Assembly: GCA_950295325.1 (NCBI GenBank)
Contig: OX485806.1
Span: forward strand, 50,401,169-50,465,168
Direction: 5' to 3'
From: Polytrichum commune
Taxonomy: Eukaryota; Streptophyta; Polytrichopsida; Polytrichales; Polytrichaceae
DNA: 64,000 nt
Below the pieces are notes generated by a model. The model did not search any database and was not told where the DNA came from. It worked only from the letters and a program-made list of their open reading frames with translations. The first letter of the stretch is position 1, and the number at the start of each line of letters is the position of its first letter. Position numbers and translations under genes: made by a program. Positions 46,301 through 56,800 of the stretch are shown in pieces.

Positions 46301-48874
46301 TTCATCTGGAGAGCAAGTGCAGCCTTGGGAGGGAGCCCCACAGCACCAACAAAACCATGCACCTAGAGAAAGTGATGGGCCCCTCTCACACAAATCACAT
46401 GTGACATCATGAGACCAGTCAGGAAGTATAAATTCTGAAATATGTTCTTCACCATGCTTTCTTCCATAGTTCCCTGACAGTGTGCTAGCCTCATCTTCAC
46501 TCTCCACCTTCCTCGTATCGTTCCTTGAGACTTTTGGCTCATCCTCGTTCTCAGGTAATAGGAGTTTTCTTAATCTTTGACTTGTTCTTTTGATAGCTAC
46601 TGTTCTCACCCCGGAACCAGAACACAGTTTGCGTGTGGATTTTTCCACAGTCCCAACATGCTCCAAAACAATCTGAGATTTCTCCCTAAGTTCTTCTTTC
46701 CTGATTGGCTTCACAAGTGAAGGAGGTTGCCCAGCTACAAGTGTTCGTCCATTATCCAAGAGACCCATATCTCTGGCTCCTCTTTTATCTGGACTAATCA
46801 GTGGCGATCGACTGTCTGTAAGGTCCACAACAAGGGTAATGTTTTCACAGTTGATCACTGTCTTCTCATTTGCCTGCATAGATTTCACATTCCAGTCAAT
46901 AATTCCAAAACACATACAATGCAATATATCATAAATATAATCCAAACTACAGCACAAGCTTCACCAAGGAAGACGTAAATTGGTGTCACATGCAAGACAA
47001 ACACATCTCTTCAAATTGCTTGTCAGACACTACTGAAAACAAGACAAACAAAATGCCAAAAGGAAAGCTTCAAACAGAGAAAGAAATTTCCAATGATAAA
47101 GAAATTGACTTCAAGAGAAAGAGGAGTACCAAAGTCTGTTAAGGGTCAAATTGCACAAACTACATAAGATGTCAAACGAAACTCCAAGATAGTAGAGGTA
47201 GTCAACATGTTTTGACCCACCTTGAGTTCACCTCCATGCTGCTTTTTGTTTTGCAATGCATGGCAGTTACTACAAAGTGGAGCTGTGGGTTTGATCGCTT
47301 GCAACTCCTCTTCATCAGAATCGCCAAGGTCGACTATTACCCGAGTGTTCCCATTTGCATCCTTCTCATAACTCTCCTTCCTTGTGGCACGTGCTGAGAG
47401 TGACGGGGTCTGTACTTTGGAATCTCGGCTGGCCAACAAACCAGTAGAAGGGTTTCGCACACAAGAAGATGATTCTGCAAGCTTGCAGAGCTTTTGAGTC
47501 CCCACTTGGAAACTTGAGTAGATTTTCATTTCTAGTGGGCGTGATCCTAGGCATCTCAGAGAATCTTCCATACTTGTGTCGGTAATCTTCTTGACATCAA
47601 CATGATGAGGTTCTGTGAATCTCTGTAGTGTGGGCACAACTCTTCTATAGGCAGTATGTGCAGATCTGGTTCCATCACCACGTATCTCCTTTGTTTTTGA
47701 CTGAACAGAATCATCAGGATCATTAGAAGTTGAATCATCACTTGATTCAGGGCTTGTGTACTCAGTTTCTGAACTCTCCTCACTGACTGTAGGATGTACA
47801 TTGAAGTGAGCACCCGGAGCAGCACTGAATTTCGCCTTTTCTACTCTTCCGGAAGCGCATTGCCTAGCAGGGGCCTTTGAAGTGATGTGAGGTTTCATTG
47901 TGAAAGCGTTCGGACTACCCCACTCTGGTATTAAATCACCTGAAGACAAAAAAAGATTTTCAAGTATGGCTTACAAGGCTGAGAGGTCGCAATGACTGCA
48001 AGAGGGATAAAACTATGTACATGTAATCTCCGCTTGTAAGTCTTGACTCTGGAGGAACTGGTGGACTATCATTCGATCATTTGAACCTTAAAACAGTTCA
48101 ACTGCAAAGCCAAGCTTCGCAGCTAGTGCAATATTTACTAGCCAATCTTCAGTGTGAAAGGAGGGTGCAATGAAGGAGCATTGCAAGCAATACCCATCTG
48201 CTGAAAGGAAAACTCGTGATCTTAGCATTACAATCGAGTATTTGGACACTGTCCAGATTCGAACGTCACATGATGATGCTAAGGTGGAGGGGCACTGATA
48301 AGATGTTCCTGAGGAAAGGGATCCTCTGATGAAGGCTAAACTTATTGCCCGCTACTCTGAGAGTACTTTCAGATAACTGCTTGAATGATTTCAACATGAA
48401 CCAACTGCATCACTCAGCGGGCCCTTATTACTGAAAGAGTAGCACTTTTCTCCCATCCCACTGCTCCATTTTTTTGATGAAAGTATTTACCTGCAGAATA
48501 CATTTCCAAGACTGTCAGGTGCACTCTTGTATCGAATGTGTTCAGGAAATAATCAAAGTTCATAACCAGTTATACGAGACTCTGCAGCTTCTGATTTTTA
48601 GTAGTAACCAATCTTGACAATGATATCTGTGAATCATGTATGCACCTCACTCTCATAGGTATTTGAATACGAGACTTGGCAAAAACTTGCAAGTAGAAAT
48701 TGCCCTTGTTAACGAGCACTTACGAAGCTGAAGTGAAGACATCACAGCAGACCAGGAAAACAAGGAGAGATGATGTCGTTCTAATTTTTCATCATAAATG
48801 CCTGAGACAAAACCTGCCGAAGTCACACTTGCTATTTCAAGTCCTGACCCTGACAGCAATACTCGGACCTTAAC
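40393..48874 (-). CDS. SUV39/SUVR-type histone-lysine methyltransferase with extended PHD finger (left-arm copy)
   Basis: Same gene as at 50833-59107, on the other strand. Exons, in transcription order: 48874-48724, 47939-47221, 46873-46296, 46037-45926, 45783-45715, 45491-45269, 45151-45011, 44692-44509, 43960-43808, 43473-43254, 41666-41506, 41400-41311, 41059-40961, 40693-40393. All junctions are GT-AG and keep phase. The 200-N gap falls in the intron between exons 10 and 11, so it costs no coding sequence. Domains are those of the right-arm copy: extended PHD, pre-SET, SET, post-SET. The predicted product would be a nuclear chromatin protein, most likely methylating histone H3 lysine 9. 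The first exon is not resolved. Because the arms look identical, this copy may be an assembly duplicate rather than a second gene. Confidence 0.82.
42276..42475. other. Assembly gap of 200 N
   Basis: Exactly 200 N, a conventional filler length. The left flank ends ...TTTTGCAAA and the right flank starts TTGCAAAATGC. In the right arm (around 57,225-57,235) the same sequence runs through as TTTTGCAAAATGC, so the flanks overlap by the 7 bases TTGCAAA and no sequence is missing. Confidence 0.95.
44126..44166 (-). other. tRNA/SINE-like A and B box pair (left-arm copy)
   Basis: Reverse-complement partner of 55541-55581, within intron 8 of the methyltransferase gene. The A-box-like and B-box-like motifs are described at the right-arm copy. 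Confidence 0.3.
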
Positions 48875-49410
48875 CTGCCACCTTCACACAGCCAATGTTG
48901 TCACAAGAGCGCAAATAAATGCTCGACTATGGTGACATTCTCCAATAGGTCGCTCTTTGGACTGGAGGTTTTCGCTTTCTCTTTGTCATCAGCAAACCAT
49001 AAGATTGTGTACAGCATTAACAACCTATCAAGTAGCACACAATCTGTGGAATTTTCGAACCCTAAATAAGGTTGTTATATTTCTGAAGGAAAATTCTACT
49101 CCGAGGAACTCATGTCCATATTGCCGTAAAACTTACTTGAACCGATGCCGTCATCTGCTAGCGGACTGACAAAGAGCAACTCGATATGTGAAAGAATCAT
49201 CCCGGCACCTCCTGAATCCAAGACTCATTCATAAAAACTTGAATGCCTTGTTTTTATGAGTAATCTCGTGCCGAATTTTGAACACGTGGATCTGAAGGTT
49301 GTGAATTGTTCTCCATGGCGTTCCCAACATGTGTACGCATTCCCTATATGGGGAACAGATACACAAGCCCTCGTTAAAAACCTTACAGTTAAAAACCTTA
49401 CAGTAGGGGT

Positions 49411-49519
49411 TGTCACACCTCCTCGGAGAATGGAGAATGGGAGAATGGAGAATGGAGAATGGAGAATGAGGAAAAAGAGGAGCCAATAGGATAGCTTCTT
49501 CATGGAGAAAGGTGTGACA
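49411..49519. repeat. 109-bp mini-element with terminal inverted repeats (left copy)
   Basis: Bounded by TGTCACACCT and AGGTGTGACA, with runs of GGAGAAT inside. Mirror image of 50188-50296. Confidence 0.6.
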
Positions 49520-50187
49520 CTCCTTTGTGGCCCGTGGAGAATGGAGAATGGAGAATGGGAATTACCGTTGCCGCCCGCATGTGGTAAGAATTAAGCCCTC
49601 AATCAGGCCCCACTTTATGAATTTTTTTAAGGCCTAACCTTGTCATATGTAAAGTGGTGAGGCCCGATTCTAGGGCCAGATGGTCTTGAGGGTTAAGTTT
49701 CATAGAACTTACCGTGGTCAATGCCCGGTGTTCTCGACAATTAAGTTTCATGACACTTAATACTATGGGGGATGACATCTATAGGCTTCTGGTTAGCGAA
49801 TTGAAATTGGGTCCCACTAGACTAAATTGGGGCTTTTGAATCCATTGAATCCATTGGACCGATGGATTCAAAAGCCCCAATTTAGTCTAGTGGGACCCAA
49901 TTTCAATTCGCTAACCAGAAGCCTATAGATGTCATCCCCCATAGTATTAAGTGTCATGAAACTTAATTGTCGAGAACACCGGGCATTGACCACGGTAAGT
50001 TCTATGAAACTTAACCCTCAAGACCATCTGGCCCTAGAATCGGGCCTCACCACTTTACATATGACAAGGTTAGGCCTTAAAAAAATTCATAAAGTGGGGC
50101 CTGATTGAGGGCTTAATTCTTACCACATGCGGGCGGCAACGGTAATTCCCATTCTCCATTCTCCATTCTCCACGGGCCACAAAGGAG

Positions 50188-50296
50188 TGTCACACCTTTC
50201 TCCATGAAGAAGCTATCCTATTGGCTCCTCTTTTTCCTCATTCTCCATTCTCCATTCTCCATTCTCCCATTCTCCATTCTCCGAGGAGGTGTGACA
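50188..50296. repeat. 109-bp mini-element with terminal inverted repeats (right copy)
   Basis: Starts TGTCACACCTTTCTCCATGA and ends GGAGGTGTGACA. The inside is mostly a (CATTCTC)n minisatellite at 50236-50281. Its start resembles the family-A LTR start (TGTCGCGCACCTCTCCATGA), so it could be a tiny LTR derivative or a MITE. Confidence 0.6.
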
Positions 50297-50832
50297 ACCC
50301 CTACTGTAAGGTTTTTAACTGTAAGGTTTTTAACGAGGGCTTGTGTATCTGTTCCCCATATAGGGAATGCGTACACATGTTGGGAACGCCATGGAGAACA
50401 ATTCACAACCTTCAGATCCACGTGTTCAAAATTCGGCACGAGATTACTCATAAAAACAAGGCATTCAAGTTTTTATGAATGAGTCTTGGATTCAGGAGGT
50501 GCCGGGATGATTCTTTCACATATCGAGTTGCTCTTTGTCAGTCCGCTAGCAGATGACGGCATCGGTTCAAGTAAGTTTTACGGCAATATGGACATGAGTT
50601 CCTCGGAGTAGAATTTTCCTTCAGAAATATAACAACCTTATTTAGGGTTCGAAAATTCCACAGATTGTGTGCTACTTGATAGGTTGTTAATGCTGTACAC
50701 AATCTTATGGTTTGCTGATGACAAAGAGAAAGCGAAAACCTCCAGTCCAAAGAGCGACCTATTGGAGAATGTCACCATAGTCGAGCATTTATTTGCGCTC
50801 TTGTGACAACATTGGCTGTGTGAAGGTGGCAG

Positions 50833-53800
50833 GTTAAGGTCCGAGTATTGCTGTCAGGGTCAGGACTTGAAATAGCAAGTGTGACTTCGGCAGGTTTTGT
50901 CTCAGGCATTTATGATGAAAAATTAGAACGACATCATCTCTCCTTGTTTTCCTGGTCTGCTGTGATGTCTTCACTTCAGCTTCGTAAGTGCTCGTTAACA
51001 AGGGCAATTTCTACTTGCAAGTTTTTGCCAAGTCTCGTATTCAAATACCTATGAGAGTGAGGTGCATACATGATTCACAGATATCATTGTCAAGATTGGT
51101 TACTACTAAAAATCAGAAGCTGCAGAGTCTCGTATAACTGGTTATGAACTTTGATTATTTCCTGAACACATTCGATACAAGAGTGCACCTGACAGTCTTG
51201 GAAATGTATTCTGCAGGTAAATACTTTCATCAAAAAAATGGAGCAGTGGGATGGGAGAAAAGTGCTACTCTTTCAGTAATAAGGGCCCGCTGAGTGATGC
51301 AGTTGGTTCATGTTGAAATCATTCAAGCAGTTATCTGAAAGTACTCTCAGAGTAGCGGGCAATAAGTTTAGCCTTCATCAGAGGATCCCTTTCCTCAGGA
51401 ACATCTTATCAGTGCCCCTCCACCTTAGCATCATCATGTGACGTTCGAATCTGGACAGTGTCCAAATACTCGATTGTAATGCTAAGATCACGAGTTTTCC
51501 TTTCAGCAGATGGGTATTGCTTGCAATGCTCCTTCATTGCACCCTCCTTTCACACTGAAGATTGGCTAGTAAATATTGCACTAGCTGCGAAGCTTGGCTT
51601 TGCAGTTGAACTGTTTTAAGGTTCAAATGATCGAATGATAGTCCACCAGTTCCTCCAGAGTCAAGACTTACAAGCGGAGATTACATGTACATAGTTTTAT
51701 CCCTCTTGCAGTCATTGCGACCTCTCAGCCTTGTAAGCCATACTTGAAAATCTTTTTTTGTCTTCAGGTGATTTAATACCAGAGTGGGGTAGTCCGAACG
51801 CTTTCACAATGAAACCTCACATCACTTCAAAGGCCCCTGCTAGGCAATGCGCTTCCGGAAGAGTAGAAAAGGCGAAATTCAGTGCTGCTCCGGGTGCTCA
51901 CTTCAATGTACATCCTACAGTCAGTGAGGAGAGTTCAGAAACTGAGTACACAAGCCCTGAATCAAGTGATGATTCAACTTCTAATGATCCTGATGATTCT
52001 GTTCAGTCAAAAACAAAGGAGATACGTGGTGATGGAACCAGATCTGCACATACTGCCTATAGAAGAGTTGTGCCCACACTACAGAGATTCACAGAACCTC
52101 ATCATGTTGATGTCAAGAAGATTACCGACACAAGTATGGAAGATTCTCTGAGATGCCTAGGATCACGCCCACTAGAAATGAAAATCTACTCAAGTTTCCA
52201 AGTGGGGACTCAAAAGCTCTGCAAGCTTGCAGAATCATCTTCTTGTGTGCGAAACCCTTCTACTGGTTTGTTGGCCAGCCGAGATTCCAAAGTACAGACC
52301 CCGTCACTCTCAGCACGTGCCACAAGGAAGGAGAGTTATGAGAAGGATGCAAATGGGAACACTCGGGTAATAGTCGACCTTGGCGATTCTGATGAAGAGG
52401 AGTTGCAAGCGATCAAACCCACAGCTCCACTTTGTAGTAACTGCCATGCATTGCAAAACAAAAAGCAGCATGGAGGTGAACTCAAGGTGGGTCAAAACAT
52501 GTTGACTACCTCTACTATCTTGGAGTTTCGTTTGACATCTTATGTAGTTTGTGCAATTTGACCCTTAACAGACTTTGGTACTCCTCTTTCTCTTGAAGTC
52601 AATTTCTTTATCATTGGAAATTTCTTTCTCTGTTTGAAGCTTTCCTTTTGGCATTTTGTTTGTCTTGTTTTCAGTAGTGTCTGACAAGCAATTTGAAGAG
52701 ATGTGTTTGTCTTGCATGTGACACCAATTTACGTCTTCCTTGGTGAAGCTTGTGCTGTAGTTTGGATTATATTTATGATATATTGCATTGTATGTGTTTT
52801 GGAATTATTGACTGGAATGTGAAATCTATGCAGGCAAATGAGAAGACAGTGATCAACTGTGAAAACATTACCCTTGTTGTGGACCTTACAGACAGTCGAT
52901 CGCCACTGATTAGTCCAGATAAAAGAGGAGCCAGAGATATGGGTCTCTTGGATAATGGACGAACACTTGTAGCTGGGCAACCTCCTTCACTTGTGAAGCC
53001 AATCAGGAAAGAAGAACTTAGGGAGAAATCTCAGATTGTTTTGGAGCATGTTGGGACTGTGGAAAAATCCACACGCAAACTGTGTTCTGGTTCCGGGGTG
53101 AGAACAGTAGCTATCAAAAGAACAAGTCAAAGATTAAGAAAACTCCTATTACCTGAGAACGAGGATGAGCCAAAAGTCTCAAGGAACGATACGAGGAAGG
53201 TGGAGAGTGAAGATGAGGCTAGCACACTGTCAGGGAACTATGGAAGAAAGCATGGTGAAGAACATATTTCAGAATTTATACTTCCTGACTGGTCTCATGA
53301 TGTCACATGTGATTTGTGTGAGAGGGGCCCATCACTTTCTCTAGGTGCATGGTTTTGTTGGTGCTGTGGGGCTCCCTCCCAAGGCTGCACTTGCTCTCCA
53401 GATGAACTATGGTAAAACTTTAATAGATTGTGTTCCATAAAAGTCCACAGATGCCATTTAGATCTACATCCTGCCGTTGTTGATTAATCTCCTGTTTGTG
53501 GACCTTGCCCAAGCCAGTTGATCTAGTTTCCGAAGCCAGTTGATCTTTGACCTTGCTATTTAACCGTATTGATTGATCCATTTTGTCAACCTCCCAGCCG
53601 AATGGGTTAAACTTGTCTTTAAAGATAAAGTTTTGTCGACCTCGTCTTACTTTGTCTCTATGTATTCAGGCGGAAGAAGTCGTCCCTCAAGTGGAAGTCT
53701 GGTAAAATCTGGAGACCAAATGACCCAGTTTATCCTTGGACCGGCAAAGTTCACAGGCTTTGTGGTCTCTGGTCATGTGAGGTGCAGTAATCTCTCAGCC

Positions 53801-56800
53801 ATCATTTATTTGGAAGGGACCTTACTTCATAAGTATGCATTGGAAATACCTTACCCACCTTCTAAGTGAAGTAGAAACTATATGATAGAGCTTTTGATTC
53901 TAAGTTGTGATTGATGCCAACAGGTGTATGAGGATGAAGGACCTACTCGTATGTTGTCCCTTTACAATGCAGTTCAGCGAGGGAGAAGAATAGTAAGATT
54001 TTTAAATGCATATGCATGACATGTTTCCAACATATTTTTTGGTCCATCTGTAAATTTGCTGCGCTCTGCAGATTCAGTTCTAATACAACACACATTTGGC
54101 TGTGATGGTTTTGTGACAACAGTACTTGCTAGTGTGGTACAGAAATTCTATTTTTATTCGCAAGCTCCCCTCACCCTCCAACAAAATGGCACCATTTGTG
54201 GTCTTTGTGAAACAGAAATGCTCTGATCCTGATTGTGGCCTTTTTGGAGCAACCCTTGGTTGCCGAGTGCGGAGTTGCAAAAAGAATTACCACTATCCAT
54301 GTGCAGATAGACTCTCTGTTTATTTGAAAGTCCGTATGTGGGATGGCTTGAAGTTGCCAATTGCTTGCAAGGAGCATCGACATATCAAGTCTATTTGTGA
54401 CATAAAATCTAAGAGAAAGAGGAAGAGGGTTGCAAAAGGTTTGTTCTGTATCCCTACCTGTATCCTTTTTGGCTTCCAAGTTGACTTCCTTCAACCTGTG
54501 AGAGTTATAGAATACAGCCATGTTACAAGTTTGTTAATGTATGCTGCATAAGCAGGTGGAGCAAAAGGTAAAGATACAGAGGAGGCTCCTGCATGTGAAA
54601 ATAAGAAAGATGACATGGAGAGTGAGGAGTGGAAAAGATCAAAAACTGCTGGAACAGGAGATACTCAGTGGCCTACTTTCACTGGGAATCTCAATGGTAT
54701 GTTCTTGTGTCACATCTTGTATGCTATGAGTTTCATGAGATATATTTAGTTCTTTTTTTCTTTCTTACTGGAAGCTCTTGCACAGTAAGCACATCATTGG
54801 TTAGCTTTCTAGTTTCTTCCAAAGAATCTAGTTTTCAACAAGGTCTTGTTGAATCTGGCGAGGCTAGGTCTATTTTGGCCTGGGATGTTGCACTAGATGA
54901 CACGGAGTTATCCATTGTACTGGAAAATATTGTTAGGGAGTGATTGTTCTTGCTGGATCTCTATCCGTCGTTGTTCAAGTAGTCTGATATAATGAAATCT
55001 ATCTTTTGAAACAGGGATGGGCACCTTCAAGCAAGGGGTCAAGACACGTGGAGGTTTTGATGTGATTGATCTCTTTAGCAGCGATGAGGAACAAAGTCTC
55101 AATGGTTATACTGGCTGTAGTCAGATTTCTCGCACCAGTACACCTGACAACACAGGACCTAGATTTGCACCCACGAGGGGGTTTGATATGCCGGACAGGT
55201 AAGGTTTATGGTGTGGAGAAATTCTTCAAAGAACAGGAATAATGCAACAAAGTTGGTGAAATTTGATGAACTGCAACTAGTTAAATGGAGACATAAAGTA
55301 AATCGGCTTCTTGTTAGCTTGATGCAGGAAGTTATGTTTGAATTTCTTTAGCGAGGGGGTGACAATCACAAGTTTTTCAGTTGTTGATTCATGATGTTGA
55401 GGTTATGCTTCTAGAGCATGTGATTATGCTTGTGTGGTATCACTCACCAAAAAGCAACTAAAATTATCCTTTGAGGACGAGCACATATTTGATGCGGATC
55501 TTTGGTAGTGAGGTGCATTTGAGGCAAAATTCTTGTGAAGTGGCATAGTGGCTAAGTTGTCTTGGCTTCCGGGTTTGTACTTGCTCCGGATTTAAGATTG
55601 CAGGAAAGCCAATAAAATCTAGAATCTACAGGATGCATGGTCCAAGTGTTGTGAACCTTTTGTAGGGCTCTCCTAGATAAAACTGGAACTGGATTCCTCT
55701 ATCCTCAGAGTTTTTGGTTAGCAATTAAGTTCAGTTTGCCTTGCAGGTGGCCAGAGCCCCTCAACTCTATTCCAGGCTACTTGGGAAAGAAGCTGTTGTG
55801 TGCAGACTTTTCAGGTGGGCTCGAGCCAATTGTAGTTCCTTGTACCAATGATGTGGACAACGAGCCACCCCCATCTTTGGAGTATATTACAAAGTCCAGG
55901 TTCAATACTATACTTGTATCTTTTCGATGTTGCAAATTTATTTAGGTTTGCAGGAAACTATTGTGGCTTGATCCCTGTTCCATCATATGACAAAGAGGAA
56001 CCATTTTAAAAGGTTTGAGTGGGTCCCCAATATTGAAAGGGGGCTTGCAAATCAAGTGTTTGAGGAGGTTGTCATGTATACACTCCTGATTTTGTTGAGA
56101 GGTGTAAACAGTTGCCGAGAAGTTTAGTATCTTATAGATTTGCTTGGAAGCATTCCATTTGCTCTTCTCAGGGTTCAGTTGTTTATGTATCAATAACCAT
56201 TGAATCCTTTTGTTATGATCTTGTTGTGTGCAGATACCAGGGGCTGCCGTTGGGCAGCAATGGCTGTTCACATCCGCTTCTTAAGAAACTTGCCAAATCT
56301 TGTAAAGGGTGTGCCAAGTATGATCTTGATGACCCAACAGCTCCCCTCTCTGTTCATATTCCATTCCATCGTCGCGAGGATGACTTTCGAGAGGACTGGC
56401 AAAGGGAACGAATGCACGGACGCCTACCATACGATAAATATGCTCGGCTCTTGGTAAGGTACCGAACTTGTCACTGCGTATCTAAGTGGACGCCATCTCA
56501 CTGATACTTCTCTTGGCGGTAGTCTTTGTTTTGTTGAAGATCTCTCCACCTGCAATTTCCATATAATGGAAATTTTCGCAATTGGTGGATTTTGGAGAGA
56601 CCATGCGTTTGGAGTCTGTCCACTTTAGCCTGTGAGCATCTTATAGTAAGCAGTCAGTGATCTAATTCCTCCTCCACACAATGCTGGAACGGTACTTTAC
56701 CTTCACTAATATCTCAATCTTCACAGGAAGCATGCACCTCAAAAGTACTCATGCCTGTGGTCAGTGAAGGTGTTCATGAAAGTTTCTAGTGTCAATCTTG

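Larger units (their letters stand above)
35500..49845. repeat. Left arm of a giant inverted repeat
   Basis: Matches 49862-64000 in reverse complement. Positions pair with sum 99,707 inward of the gap and 99,500 outward of it; the difference of 207 is the 200 N plus a 7-base overlap. No indel is seen in about 14.1 kb, and every translated frame I compared is the same in both arms. The true outer end is not visible because the partner arm runs off the window. Confidence 0.95.
48875..50832. other. Centre of the palindrome between the divergent gene copies
   Basis: Holds the 16-bp spacer (49846-49861), the innermost arms and the two mirrored 109-bp mini-elements. A 9-bp tandem copy of GAATCCATT (49838-49846 and 49847-49855) lies at the left inner edge. 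The 5' ends of the two methyltransferase copies face each other across about 2 kb, so promoters should lie here. An ATG at 50507 opens 21 codons to a good donor (GTAAGT at 50571), but its phase does not fit the next supported exon. Confidence 0.5.

Noticed and set aside
50507-50570. A short ATG exon with a good GTAAGT donor, as first exon of the methyltransferase gene
   Set aside because: It ends in phase 1 while the next supported exon (50833) starts in phase 0; an intermediate exon would be needed and none is convincing.
51399-51619. An open stretch of about 70 codons between exons 1 and 2 of the methyltransferase gene (right arm)
   Set aside because: The acceptor at 51398 would fit exon 1 in phase, but no donor in the stretch gives the phase required by the exon at 51768. 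It may be an alternative exon, but I cannot support it.
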